NCBI GenBank assembly: GCA_044226655.1
Contig: JBGAGO010000004.1
Location: 186,001 to 250,000, forward strand
Reading direction: 5' to 3'
DNA: 64,000 bases
Source: JBEVOS01 sp044226655
GTDB lineage: Bacteria; Pseudomonadota; Alphaproteobacteria; Caulobacterales; Aquidulcibacteraceae
Of this stretch, positions 50,531-59,476 are shown in pieces. Positions within the stretch are counted from its first letter, which is position 1; the number at the start of each line of letters is the position of its first letter. Made by a program: the position numbers and the translations under genes. The notes beneath the pieces are model-generated. The model ran no database searches, had not been told where the DNA came from, and was given only the letters and a program-made list of their open reading frames with translations.

Positions 50531-51565
50531 CTAGCCCCAGACGCGCACCGATTTGGGCGCCAGGCGCACCCGGTCCTTCGGCGCAAAGGCGCGCGCCTCC
50601 TCATGGGAGAGCCGCACTTCGATGGCGCCGTCATCATCGAGCGCGCAATCCAGCCGCGCATCCGGACCGGCCGTCACCAGATTGCGGATGCGCGCCTTGA
50701 GGCCCGGGCCTTCGCCGGTTTCGACCGCAAAGCCGTCGGGCCGGATGTAGGCGATGTGCTCCCCGCTGGTCGGGTGCGGGCCGACGATCGGCGCGCCCAC
50801 GCCCTCGATGATCGCCACCCCGCCTTCCACGCGGCACGGCAGATTGATGGTGTCGCCCAGGAAATCGAACACGAAGGCGCTCGCCGGCTCATGGTAGAGT
50901 TCTTCCGGCGTGCCCACCTGCTCCAGCGCCCCATCCTTCAGCAGCGCGACGCGATCGGCGAGTTCGAGCGCCTCTTCCTGATCGTGCGTGACGAAGATCG
51001 TGGTGAGCCCGGTGCGCTCATGCAGATCGCGCAGCCAGCGCCGCAATTCGCGCCGCACCTTGGCGTCGAGCGCGCCGAACGGTTCGTCGAGCAGCAGGAT
51101 TTTCGGTTCGATCGCCAGCGCGCGCGCCAAAGCCACGCGTTGCCGCTGGCCGCCCGACAATTGGCTCGGATAGCGCTTGCCGAGATTGTCGAGCTGCACC
51201 AGGCCGAGCAGCTCTTCCACCTTGGCGCGGATGGCGGCGCGCGGCGGCGCATCGCGCCCCTTCGCGTGCATGCCAAAGGCGATGTTCTGCGCCACCGTCA
51301 TGTGCCGGAACAGCGCGTAGTGCTGGAACACGAAGCCGATGCCGCGCTTGCGGATGGGCGTGGCCAGCAAATCCTCGCCGCGGAACGACACCGCGCCCGC
51401 ATCCGGCGTCTCAAGCCCCGCGATGACGCGCAAAAGCGTCGTCTTGCCCGAACCGGACGGCCCGAGCAGCGCCAGAAACTCGCCCTCTTCCGCGAACAGC
51501 GAAACGCCCTTCAGCGCCGGGAAGCGCCCAAATTGTTTGGTGATGCCGGAGATTTCGAGAGACAT
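50531..51565 (-). CDS. cysA: Sulfate/thiosulfate ABC transporter ATP-binding protein
   Basis: A 344-residue ABC ATPase. Walker A GPSGSGKTTLLR, Q-loop FQHYALFRHM, signature LSGGQRQRVALARALA, Walker B ILLLDEPFGALDAK and the H-loop FVTHDQEEALE are all intact. A C-terminal TOBE-like region follows (about 240-344; IAYIRPDGFAVE). It is the last gene of the cysT-cysW-cysA transcript, 9 bp after cysW. The substrate is taken from the neighbouring permease and binding-protein genes. The gene ends only 33 bp before the LexA-controlled imu operon start. Confidence 0.95.
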   Translation of the reverse strand: MSLEISGITKQFGRFPALKGVSLFAEEGEFLALLGPSGSGKTTLLRVIAGLETPDAGAVSFRGEDLLATPIRKRGIGFVFQHYALFRHMTVAQNIAFGMHAKGRDAPPRAAIRAKVEELLGLVQLDNLGKRYPSQLSGGQRQRVALARALAIEPKILLLDEPFGALDAKVRRELRRWLRDLHERTGLTTIFVTHDQEEALELADRVALLKDGALEQVGTPEELYHEPASAFVFDFLGDTINLPCRVEGGVAIIEGVGAPIVGPHPTSGEHIAYIRPDGFAVETGEGPGLKARIRNLVTAGPDARLDCALDDDGAIEVRLSHEEARAFAPKDRVRLAPKSVRVWG

Positions 51566-51573
51566 GGCGACCT

Positions 51574-52422
51574 TCAGCGTGCGCGCTGCGCGGCGAGCTC
51601 GTCGGCGAATTGCGCTTCGAGCAAGGTTTTGGCGGCCAAAGTGACCAGGGCGAACATCGCCAGCAGAGACGCGAGGGCGAACGCCGCCGACGAATTATAC
51701 TCGTTGTAGAGAATTTCCACTTGCAGCGGCATCGTCGTCGTCTCGCCACGGATATGGCCGGACACGACAGCGACGGCGCCGAATTCGCCCAGCGCACGCG
51801 CCGTGCAGAGCAGCACGCCATACATCAGCGCCCATCGAATGTTTGGCAGCGTCACGAACAGGAAGGTGCGCCAGGGGCCGGCGCCCAAGGTCGCGGCGGC
51901 GGCTTCTTCATCGGCGCCCTGCGCCTGCATCAGCGGGATCAGCTCGCGCGCCACGAAGGGCAGCGTCACCAGCGTGGTGGCGAGCACCAGCCCCGTCACC
52001 GTGAAGATGATCTGGATATCGTAATGATCGAGCAGCGGACCCAGCCAGCCATTGGCGCCGTAGAGCAGCACGAACACCAGCCCCGAGATCACCGGTGAAA
52101 TCGAGAACGGCAAATCGATCAGCGTGACGAGCGCGCTCTTGCCCCAGAACTCGAATTTGGTGACGCACCAGGCCGCGGCTACGCCGAACACCGTGTTCAG
52201 CGGCGCTGCAATCCCAGCCACCAGGATGGTGAGCCGAATGGCCGATTGCGCATCGGGATCCGTGATCGCTTGGAAATAGGTGGCCAAACCCTTGCGGAAC
52301 GCTTCCACGAACACGGTGACGAGCGGCAGCGCCAGCACGATGGCGAAATAGGCGACCGCGACGACGATGAGCGCCACGACCAGCCACGGCGGATCGCGGC
52401 GCGCGAGCGAACGGCGGCTCAT
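51574..52422 (-). CDS. cysW: Sulfate ABC transporter permease CysW
   Basis: A 282-residue inner-membrane permease with six predicted helices. The cytoplasmic EAA coupling loop reads DEEAAAATLGAGPWRTFLFV. The fragment LPFSISPVISGLVFVLLYGA and the later ALGEFGAVAVVSGHIRGET are typical of CysW. It starts at ATG 52422, overlapping the cysT stop (ATGA), so the two permeases are translated together. A longer in-frame reading into cysT is a shadow. Confidence 0.95.
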   Translation of the reverse strand: MSRRSLARRDPPWLVVALIVVAVAYFAIVLALPLVTVFVEAFRKGLATYFQAITDPDAQSAIRLTILVAGIAAPLNTVFGVAAAWCVTKFEFWGKSALVTLIDLPFSISPVISGLVFVLLYGANGWLGPLLDHYDIQIIFTVTGLVLATTLVTLPFVARELIPLMQAQGADEEAAAATLGAGPWRTFLFVTLPNIRWALMYGVLLCTARALGEFGAVAVVSGHIRGETTTMPLQVEILYNEYNSSAAFALASLLAMFALVTLAAKTLLEAQFADELAAQRAR

Positions 52423-53351
52423 GCCGCGCCCCTGCGCGCGGACGCGCTCTGCAGCATGTTCAAGAACAGCAGCGACACGAACGAGAACATGAGCATGATG
52501 AGCCCGACCGCCGCCGCGCCGGCATAGTCGAACTCTTCGAGGCGGATGACGATCAGCAGCGGCGCGATTTCCGACACGCTTGGAATGTTGCCGGCGATGA
52601 AGATCACTGAGCCGTATTCGCCCACAGCCCGCGCGAAGGAGAGCGAAAAGCCCGCCAGCAGCGCCGGAAGGATGGACGGCGCCACCACTTTCCAGATCGT
52701 CTCGAACCGCGTTGCGCCCAGCGTAGCCGCGGCTTCTTCGACGTCGGCGTCCAAATCCTCCAGCACCGGCTGGATGGAGCGCACGATGAACGGAAAGCCT
52801 ACGAAGATGAGCGCGATCATCACGCCGAGCGGCGTATAGGCGATGCGGATGTTGAGCGCGGCCAAAGCCAGCTGAATCGGCCGCACCAAACTGTTGTAGA
52901 GATCGGCGAACAGCCCGTCCTGCAGGGCCGGAATGTCGTGCGGCGTGAAGATCTCGCCGACCATGCCGTTCGGCGCATAGATCGCCGCCAGCGAAATGCC
53001 CGCCACCGCCGTCGGCAGCGCAAACGGCAGATCGACGAACGCATCCAGCAATTTGCGGCCGGGAAATTCGTAGCGCACCAGCACCCAGGCCACGAGCGTG
53101 CCGAACACCGCGTTGATGCAAGCCGCAATCAGCGAGGCGCCGAAGCTGAGCCGCAGCGCCAGCACGGTGCGTTCATCGCTCATCACGCGCCAGATGTGAT
53201 CCAGCCCCGCTTCCCAGGGCCGCAGCGCCAGCGCCGTCAACGGCAGCAGCACGAAGAAGCTGAGATAGATGAGCGTGAAGCCGAGTGTCGGCCCGAAGCC
53301 GGCCAGCGCGCTCGGCTCGACGAAACGCCAGGGACGGCCCGCTTTGCTCAC
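52419..53351 (-). CDS. cysT: Sulfate ABC transporter permease CysT
   Basis: A 310-residue permease with about six helices. The coupling loop is DVEEAAATLGATRFETIWKV; the segment ARAVGEYGSVIFIAGNIPSV and FVDLPFALPTAVAGISLAAI match CysT/CysU. It forms the heterodimeric channel with CysW. It is the first gene of the permease transcript, preceded by a 240-bp non-coding stretch that contains inverted and direct repeats (53489-53550) that may be a structured leader. Confidence 0.95.
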   Translation of the reverse strand: MSKAGRPWRFVEPSALAGFGPTLGFTLIYLSFFVLLPLTALALRPWEAGLDHIWRVMSDERTVLALRLSFGASLIAACINAVFGTLVAWVLVRYEFPGRKLLDAFVDLPFALPTAVAGISLAAIYAPNGMVGEIFTPHDIPALQDGLFADLYNSLVRPIQLALAALNIRIAYTPLGVMIALIFVGFPFIVRSIQPVLEDLDADVEEAAATLGATRFETIWKVVAPSILPALLAGFSLSFARAVGEYGSVIFIAGNIPSVSEIAPLLIVIRLEEFDYAGAAAVGLIMLMFSFVSLLFLNMLQSASARRGAA

Positions 53352-53488
53352 GGCCTGAGGCGACCCGCGATCGCCCGCCCGGCCGCCGCACGCCCGCCCG
53401 TCATCGCATGGAGCGCGCTGGCGCCAAGGCGCGCGAAACGCTGCGCCGGAGCGCTGATTTGCCCGGCGAAAACAAGACGGCGCACGCT

Positions 53489-53550
53489 TCCCACCCGGTC
53501 CTCCTCAACGGCGGAACGGGCGGATCACGCCGAACAATCCCTACCCGGTC
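53489..53550 (-). promoter_or_regulatory. Candidate structured leader upstream of cysT
   Basis: On the minus strand a 7-bp stem CCGCCCG/CGGGTGG (one G-U pair) encloses a loop with GTTGAGGAGGAC, and the segment GACCGGGT(A)GGGA occurs twice (53489-53500 and 53538-53550). The region is 138-199 nt before the cysT ATG, in the non-coding 240 bp after the binding-protein gene. It could be a cis-regulatory RNA of the sulfate uptake operon; I do not recognise a named riboswitch in it. Confidence 0.35.
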
Positions 53551-53591
53551 AACGGAAATAATGTGCTTGTGAATTTAGAAGGTCTATCGAT

Positions 53592-54623
53592 TCAGCTGCG
53601 CCGGGTGATCTGGTCGAAGATGGCGCCGTCCGCGAAATGCGTGCGCGTCGCGGCCGTCCAGCCGCCGAACGTGTCGTCGATCGTGACCAACGGGATGTTC
53701 GGGAAGGACGAGGCATAGCGCTGCGCCACCGCCGGATTACGCGGCCGATAATGGTTGCGCGCGATCAGATCCTGCGCGGGATCTGAATAGAGATAGCGCA
53801 GATAATCTTCCGCCACGGCCCGCGTGCCCTTGCGATCGACCACGCGGTCGACCACCGCGACGCTCGGCTCGGCCAGGATGCTCATCGAGGGATAGACGAT
53901 CTGGAAATTGTCGGCGCCGAACTCGTTGAGCGCGAGATAGGCTTCGTTTTCCCAGGTGATCAGCACGTCGCCGATGCGGCGCTGCGCGAACGTCGTCGTC
54001 GAACCGCGCGCGCCGGTGTCGAGCACGGGCACGTTGCGATAGAGCCGCTGCACGAAGGCTTGCGCCGTCTGCGCCGTGCCGCCCGATTGGCGCAGCGCGA
54101 ACGCCCATGCCGCCAGATAATTCCAGCGCGCCCCGCCCGACGTCTTCGGATTGGGCGTCACCACGCTGATGCCCGGCCGCACCAGATCGTTCCAATCGCG
54201 GATGCGCCAAGGATTGCCGCGCCGCACTAGGAAGATCATCGTCGAGGTGTAGGGCGCGGAATTGTTCGGCAAACGGCCGATCCAATCGCGCGCGATGAGG
54301 CCGCGCTGCGCGATCGCATCGACATCCGCCGCCAGCGCAAGCGTCACCACGTCCGCGCGCAGACCGTCGATCACCGAGCGCGCCTGCCGGCCCGAGCCGC
54401 CATGCGATTGGTCGATATGCACGACCGTGCCGCCATGGCCGCGCGCATAGGCTTCGCTATAGAGCCGATTGTATTGCTCATAGAGCTCGCGCGTCGGATC
54501 GTAGGACACGTTGAGCAGATTGTAGGTGCGGGGCGCGGGCTGCGCATTGGCGCCCGTCGCGAAGGCCGCCGCGCCGACGCCCGCGCCAATGGCGAAGCCC
54601 CGCCGCGTGATATTGTTCGTCAT
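53592..54623 (-). CDS. sbp: Sulfate ABC transporter substrate-binding protein
   Basis: A 343-residue periplasmic binding protein. The N-terminus NNITRRGFAIGAGVGAAAFA is a twin-arginine signal, so it is probably exported folded. Mature sequence NLLNVSYDPTRELYEQYNRL, then DQSHGGSGRQARSVIDGL and VVTPNPKTSGGARWNYLAAW follow the Sbp/CysP family closely, including the Ser/Gly/Arg residues that hold the dehydrated sulfate. It lies between the porin gene and the permease genes. Confidence 0.95.
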   Translation of the reverse strand: MTNNITRRGFAIGAGVGAAAFATGANAQPAPRTYNLLNVSYDPTRELYEQYNRLYSEAYARGHGGTVVHIDQSHGGSGRQARSVIDGLRADVVTLALAADVDAIAQRGLIARDWIGRLPNNSAPYTSTMIFLVRRGNPWRIRDWNDLVRPGISVVTPNPKTSGGARWNYLAAWAFALRQSGGTAQTAQAFVQRLYRNVPVLDTGARGSTTTFAQRRIGDVLITWENEAYLALNEFGADNFQIVYPSMSILAEPSVAVVDRVVDRKGTRAVAEDYLRYLYSDPAQDLIARNHYRPRNPAVAQRYASSFPNIPLVTIDDTFGGWTAATRTHFADGAIFDQITRRS

Positions 54624-54641
54624 AAGAATGCTCCGCGAAGC

Positions 54642-56159
54642 TTAGAACGCGACTTGCGTGCGCAGCGAAATGGCTTGGAAATCCTGGCCGATCTGCGCGC
54701 CGAGGCCCGGAACCGCCGTGGGGATCGAGGAATCCTCGGGATCAAACCGATCGATCTCGACCCATTGGTAGTCAAGCAGGAACCGCACCGAATTGTTCGG
54801 ATACCAATTGAGGCCGAGCGTGGTGATGCGCTGATCGCCGCCACGCACGCTGTCGTTGACGATCGGCCCCGCGCCCTGCACGCCTTCGTGATAGTTGAGA
54901 TCGAGATCGCTGTAGCGCGCCGCGATTTCCCACGCGCCCCAATGGCCGTTGCGCGGATCGAACGCGTTGGCCGGGCGCACGCCCTGGAAGCCACCATTGG
55001 CGCTGTTCCAGCGGCGCGCTTCGCCCGTCAGCGTCCACGCGCCCTGCACGTACCAGCCCGAGAAGGACGGATCGGAGCCCAGCCCGTGGCGATCCACGTC
55101 GATCGCGATGTATTCGCCCGAGGCGTAAAGGTTCTTCCAGAAGCCGCCGAGCTCGACGCCATAGGTCGTCACGCCATCGGCGTTGATGTTGCCAGTGTCG
55201 ACGAAGCGCGCGCCATCGACGCGCAGTTCAGGCCGCTCGCGCAGCCGCACGCGCTGCTGATCGAGCACCGTCGCATCCGTATCGGCGACGTCGAGCACGC
55301 CGGTGACATTGGCGCCGACATGCACGCCATAAGTCGTTCCGCGCAGCGGCAGGAACGCCGCGCGCAGCAGATAGCCGGTCTGTTCGTCGAATTCGGAACT
55401 GTTGCCGACCACAGCGCCGGTCAGCACCGAGCTCCAATACCAGCGGTCGCCATTGGCGAACACGCCGACGCCCGTGCGGCCATCGCCGCCGGAAATGCTG
55501 CGCTCGAGCTCGGCGATCGCCGGCCGTTCGAGGAACAGCCCTTCGGTGTTCGAGGTCGCGTCTTCCAGATTGACGGGCGTCGCCCACGCGCCGATCCGGA
55601 AGCGCAGCGGCGCGGCCGTCTCCCACGGCTTCCAGCCCGCATATTCGATATAGGCCTGGTTCAGCTGCGCCGCTTCGACGCCCGAGCCGCCCATTTCGTA
55701 CCAGAGCGCGAAATTCCAATCATGGAACACGGTGCCGTCGATGCCGATGCGCGCGCGCCGGAAATTGCCGCCCGAACTCAGATCGCTCGCATTGGCGACA
55801 TCGGCGCGGCGATTATCGACCGCGGACGGATCGTCCTGCTCGTACTGCGCGGCGTCGTATTGGAAGACGCCACGGAACGCGACGCGGAAATTGCCGTCGG
55901 ACGTGGTGATGGTCGGGCGGCCATTGGCCAGCGTCACCGCCGGCGCATCGCTCTGCACGCGGCGAATATCGCTGGTTTCCGCCGCCACGCTTTCCTTCAA
56001 ATCGTTGAGCTGCGACTCGATCTCCGCGAGCCGCGCCTCAAGCTCCTGAATGCGCGCATCGCGCGCGTCCGCCGGAGCGGTTTGCGCGCTCTGCGCGGAA
56101 GCGGCGCCGGCCAACGCCAGCCAAGCAGCGCCCATCGCCGCGGCGGTCCGAACTCTCAT
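54642..56159 (-). CDS. OprP/OprO-type anion-selective porin
   Basis: A 505-residue outer-membrane porin from ATG 56159. A signal peptide ends near AGAASAQ, then a coiled-coil (RIQELEARLAEIESQLNDLK) precedes a 16-strand-type barrel ending ISLRTQVAF. The order of coiled-coil plus barrel and motifs such as FRVAFRGVFQYDAAQY fit the phosphate-selective porin family. It lies 18 bp upstream of the sulfate binding-protein gene in the same direction, so here it probably admits sulfate or related anions. A hairpin lies 36 nt before the ATG. Confidence 0.88.
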   Translation of the reverse strand: MRVRTAAAMGAAWLALAGAASAQSAQTAPADARDARIQELEARLAEIESQLNDLKESVAAETSDIRRVQSDAPAVTLANGRPTITTSDGNFRVAFRGVFQYDAAQYEQDDPSAVDNRRADVANASDLSSGGNFRRARIGIDGTVFHDWNFALWYEMGGSGVEAAQLNQAYIEYAGWKPWETAAPLRFRIGAWATPVNLEDATSNTEGLFLERPAIAELERSISGGDGRTGVGVFANGDRWYWSSVLTGAVVGNSSEFDEQTGYLLRAAFLPLRGTTYGVHVGANVTGVLDVADTDATVLDQQRVRLRERPELRVDGARFVDTGNINADGVTTYGVELGGFWKNLYASGEYIAIDVDRHGLGSDPSFSGWYVQGAWTLTGEARRWNSANGGFQGVRPANAFDPRNGHWGAWEIAARYSDLDLNYHEGVQGAGPIVNDSVRGGDQRITTLGLNWYPNNSVRFLLDYQWVEIDRFDPEDSSIPTAVPGLGAQIGQDFQAISLRTQVAF

Positions 56160-56194
56160 TCCCCAACTCCCGCATCCCAAACCAACGAGAAAGC

Positions 56195-56216
56195 GCCGCC
56201 TCCTCGCGGAGGCGGC
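56195..56216 (-). terminator. Hairpin upstream of the porin gene (terminator or attenuator)
   Basis: A perfect 9-bp stem GCCGCCTCC/GGAGGCGGC with a 4-nt loop is followed on the minus strand by GCTTTCTC. It lies about 215 bp past the rrf2 stop and 36 nt before the porin ATG. The weak T-rich tail allows termination of the rrf2 transcript or attenuation ahead of the porin gene. Confidence 0.45.
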
Positions 56217-56431
56217 CCGAGATCACGGCGGGGACGAAGCGCCGCGGCTGGAGCCCCAAGGAGGACGGGCGCGCCAGCGGGCCGACTTGAGTTGCGTGAC
56301 CCCACCAAGTCAATCGAGTTTGGGGTCAAGAGCGCGGGAGATTTCTAAAGCCCCTGTCAGAAGGGCTTTGGCGCGAACGGAGCCGTCAGAGGCGCCAAAA
56401 CCCCCGCGCCGTCAGCCACATGCAGGGCCGC

Positions 56432-56893
56432 TCAGGAGCTGGCGCCCGCCCATTTCTGGGCCGGCGCATCGGCCTGGCCGATGGCCCCGGCGAGCGTCGT
56501 GGCTTCGAGAATGCCGGCCGTGGCGTCGCGCACCAGGATGAGCGTCTTGCGCACCGCGCAGGTCGCTTCGTCCTTGCAATCCTCGCAGCGCTGATAGGCG
56601 GTGCGGCTGGTGCAGGGCGTGAGCGCGAGCGGGCCGTCGATGGCGCGGATGACGTCCGCGAAGGTGATCTCGGAGGGCGCGCGCGCCAGCGCATAGCCGC
56701 CCATCTTGCCGCGATGGCTGACCACCAGCCCATGCTTGCGCAATTCGAGCAGGATGTTTTCCAGGAACCGGCGCGGAATGTCCTGGCGCGCCGCGATATC
56801 GCCGATGAACAGCGGGCGGCGCGGCTCTTCCCCCTCTTGCGCCGCGAGGTCGATCATCGCGCGGAGCGCGTACTTGGCTTTACTGGTCAGCAT
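56432..56893 (-). CDS. Rrf2-family transcriptional regulator
   Basis: A 153-residue winged-helix protein that begins MLTSKAKYALRAMIDLAAQE, followed by IPRRFLENILLELRKHGLVV and GKMGGYALARAPSEITFADV. Three clustered cysteines (residues about 94-114: PCTSRTAYQRCEDCKDEATC) could hold a metal or iron-sulfur cluster, as in IscR/CymR-like members. Its place upstream of the porin and sulfate uptake genes makes sulfur-related control plausible; CymR-type Rrf2 proteins regulate cysteine metabolism in other bacteria. A palindromic site at its start suggests autoregulation. Confidence 0.92.
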   Translation of the reverse strand: MLTSKAKYALRAMIDLAAQEGEEPRRPLFIGDIAARQDIPRRFLENILLELRKHGLVVSHRGKMGGYALARAPSEITFADVIRAIDGPLALTPCTSRTAYQRCEDCKDEATCAVRKTLILVRDATAGILEATTLAGAIGQADAPAQKWAGASS

Positions 56894-56898
56894 GGCTC

Positions 56899-56912
56899 GT
56901 AACGAGCATTAC
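56899..56912. promoter_or_regulatory. Operator candidate at the rrf2 start
   Basis: GTAACGAGCATTAC is an inverted repeat (GTAA..TTAC with inner CG/CA) directly before the rrf2 ATG, ending the 164-bp divergent-to-thiolase gap. Placement and symmetry suit autoregulation by the Rrf2 protein. Confidence 0.45.
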
Positions 56913-57057
56913 CCCCTGGCCCGAGGGTGACTCAAGGCCATACGTGAGCGAGGGCGGCGCGGGCCCCGCCATTCACCTGCGGGGACGGGCCGCGGCCCAA
57001 ACGCAAACGGGGCCAGCTTGCGCCGGCCCCGCCCGTTCATGCGCATATGCTGCGCGC

Positions 57058-58299
57058 TTAGTTCACGCGTTCGATGATGATGGCCGGCGCCATGCCGCCG
57101 CCAGCGCACATCGTCACCAGGCCGCGCTTCAGGTCGCGGCGTTCCAGTTCGTCGAGCACGGTGCCGATCAGGATCGAGCCCGTGGCGCCGATCGGATGGC
57201 CGAGCGCCATCGCGCCGCCATTCACGTTCACCTTCGCGCGGTCGAGCTTCAGATCGCGGATGAACTTCTCAGCCACCACCGCGAACGCCTCGTTGATCTC
57301 GAAGAGGTCGATGTCTTCGAGCTTGAGGCCCGCCTTTTCCAGCACCTTCTTCGCCGCCGGCACCGGCGCGTTGAGCATCAAGGTCGGGCTGTCGCCCATG
57401 TTCGCCGTCGCCACGATGCGCGCGCGCGGCTTCATGCCGTGCTTCTTCGCATATTCGGGCGAGGCGAGCAGCAGCGCGGCCGCGCCATCGACCACGCCCG
57501 AGGAATTGCCGGCATGGTGGATGTGCGTGATCTTGAGGTCCGGATAGACCTTGCTGATGAGGCCGCCGAGCGTTGTGCCGTCTTTGTCGATCGCGAAATT
57601 CGCCATCGCTTCGAAGGACGGCTTCAGCGCCGCGAGCCCTTCCATCGTGGTTTGCGGGCGCGGGAATTCTTCGTGGTCGAGCGCCAGCGCGCCATCTTCC
57701 TTGTAAACCGGAATGAGGCTCTTGCTGAAATGGCCGCCCTTGATCGCCGCATCGGCGCGCTTCTGGCTTTCGAGCGCGAGTTCATCGACGGCGCGGCGAT
57801 CGATGCCTTCGAGCGTGGCGATCGCATCGGCGCAAATGCCTTGCTGCGTCTGCGGATGGCGCGCGCGCAGGCGCATATTGCCGCCATCCATCAGGAACAT
57901 GTTGTTCGGATCGGCTTGGCTGGCCGTATAGCTCATCATCTCGCAGCCGCCGGCGACGACGCAATCTTCCATGCCGGACATGATCGAGGCCGCCGCGAGG
58001 TTCACCGCCGTGATGCCGGAGCCGCAGAAACGGTCGAGCGTCATGCCTGAGGCCTTGATGTCATAGCCCGCATCGAGCGCCGTCATGCGGCCGAGATCGC
58101 CGCCCTGCTTGCCGCGCTGCGAAGACGTGCCCCAGATCACGTCATCGACTTCTTTGGTGTTGAGCTCGTTGCGCTCCTTGAGCGCTTTCAGCACCGTGGC
58201 GCCGAGCTGTTGCGGATGGATATCCGCCAGCGCGCCCTTGCCGATCTTGCCGATGCCGCGCGGCGTGCGCACCGCGTCGATGATGTAAGCTTCGCCCAT
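57058..58299 (-). CDS. Acetyl-CoA acetyltransferase (thiolase)
   Basis: A 413-residue thiolase. The acyl-carrying cysteine is C92 in LDRFCGSGITAVNLAAA; the second histidine motif is VNGGAMALGHPIGATGS and the final Cys-Gly block is TMCAGGGMAPAIIIERVN. Length and motifs match degradative or biosynthetic thiolases. A paired AttH-like protein is encoded 9 bp upstream, suggesting a specialised lipid or sterol-like substrate. FadA-like function with long chains is also possible. Confidence 0.95.
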   Translation of the reverse strand: MGEAYIIDAVRTPRGIGKIGKGALADIHPQQLGATVLKALKERNELNTKEVDDVIWGTSSQRGKQGGDLGRMTALDAGYDIKASGMTLDRFCGSGITAVNLAAASIMSGMEDCVVAGGCEMMSYTASQADPNNMFLMDGGNMRLRARHPQTQQGICADAIATLEGIDRRAVDELALESQKRADAAIKGGHFSKSLIPVYKEDGALALDHEEFPRPQTTMEGLAALKPSFEAMANFAIDKDGTTLGGLISKVYPDLKITHIHHAGNSSGVVDGAAALLLASPEYAKKHGMKPRARIVATANMGDSPTLMLNAPVPAAKKVLEKAGLKLEDIDLFEINEAFAVVAEKFIRDLKLDRAKVNVNGGAMALGHPIGATGSILIGTVLDELERRDLKRGLVTMCAGGGMAPAIIIERVN

Positions 58300-58308
58300 C
58301 CGTCTCTC

Positions 58309-59319
58309 CTATTTCACGTCCGCGCCGGTGGGGCGCCCGTCCACGATCTGATCGAGATATTCCGACAGGCCATAGCCCGTCATGCCGTTGCACCGATATT
58401 CGGTGAAGCCTTCGGTGATGCGCGTCATCAGCTCCTCGCCTTGCGGCGTCTTGCGCCGGTTGCGCAGCGGAATGAGCGAAATCACGTCGCCCTCCACCTC
58501 ATAGGAAGCGCCCGATTGCGTCTTCAAGCGCGCTTTCAGGCTCTTCTGGTGCCAATGCTCATCCCAGGCGCTGTCGATCGCAAGCTCTGTGATGTTTTCG
58601 TATTTGCCATCCTTCAGCACCATGCCGCCGGGGCGTCCGCCCACGATCGAGAGCACGATGCCGAAATCGCGTCCGAAATTCATCGGGCACCAGCGATACC
58701 AATTGATCGCCTGCCAATGGCGCGGGCCCCAGCTCTTGTCGCGCAGGCCGAAGCCGGACACCTCGAAACTCTCTTCGCCCACGGTGAAGCGGCCTTGCGC
58801 GGCCATGTGCTGCTCGTAATGCGCCTTGGCGAAGCTCTTTTCCGGATCGATGTTCATCGGCTTGCCATCGACGCGCACGATCTCGCCGCCATGCATCGGC
58901 GACACGCCTTCGAAAGCGAGGTCTATCTTGGCCTTGACGGTCGGGTTGGTTTTGAACGCGCTGGCCGGATCGGCCATGTCGTTGGGCTTATCCAGCACCA
59001 GCACTTTGCCGTCATAGGAAAGGTTCAGCCGCTTGAACGGCTCGATCACGTCGATCTTGAGCCCGCCCGCGTTCATCTCAGTGTTGCCGCTGATCTCGGC
59101 GCGCTTGAACATAAACGCCACGCGCCCGCCGGGCAGATAGAGGCACACGCTCATCTCGGCGTAATGCTCGTTCGGCCGGTTGCCGATCCGGAACCAGCCG
59201 CCGACCTTTTTGGCCGGATCGAACATGTTGAAATACATGCTTTCGTTGTAGTTCGCGGCCGCATCCGGCGTGTGCGGATATTCGTCCTGCGGCGCGAGCC
59301 TCGTCGTGAACTCGGCCAT
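58309..59319 (-). CDS. AttH/DUF7064-like protein
   Basis: A 336-residue protein without signal peptide. The conserved blocks ESMYFNMFDPAKKVGGWFRI, AEMSVCLYLPGGRVAFMFKR and FEVSGFGLRDKSWGPRHWQA (with the HW) match a family of lipocalin-like AttH-related proteins often encoded beside acyl-CoA enzymes. A C-terminal YEVEGDVISLIPLRNRRKTP follows. Such proteins are thought to bind or act on lipids, but no activity is known to me. Co-transcribed with the thiolase gene downstream. Confidence 0.8.
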   Translation of the reverse strand: MAEFTTRLAPQDEYPHTPDAAANYNESMYFNMFDPAKKVGGWFRIGNRPNEHYAEMSVCLYLPGGRVAFMFKRAEISGNTEMNAGGLKIDVIEPFKRLNLSYDGKVLVLDKPNDMADPASAFKTNPTVKAKIDLAFEGVSPMHGGEIVRVDGKPMNIDPEKSFAKAHYEQHMAAQGRFTVGEESFEVSGFGLRDKSWGPRHWQAINWYRWCPMNFGRDFGIVLSIVGGRPGGMVLKDGKYENITELAIDSAWDEHWHQKSLKARLKTQSGASYEVEGDVISLIPLRNRRKTPQGEELMTRITEGFTEYRCNGMTGYGLSEYLDQIVDGRPTGADVK

Positions 59320-59476
59320 GCCTCATCTCCCTTTTGCGCAAATATATCTTACGTGCGCGTAAAGCGTGCAAGCCGTGACGCTAGGACAGGCGCTGCCGGC
59401 GAAAAATCGCCGTTTCCGCGCAGATCGTGCCGCGCGCCGGTCAAAGCCGTTAAGCTCGCGCGGTCTGGAGGGCGGC

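Noticed and set aside
53352..53591. SAM or cobalamin riboswitch before cysT
   Set aside because: I could not find the conserved core sequences of either class; only generic hairpin and repeat structure is visible.
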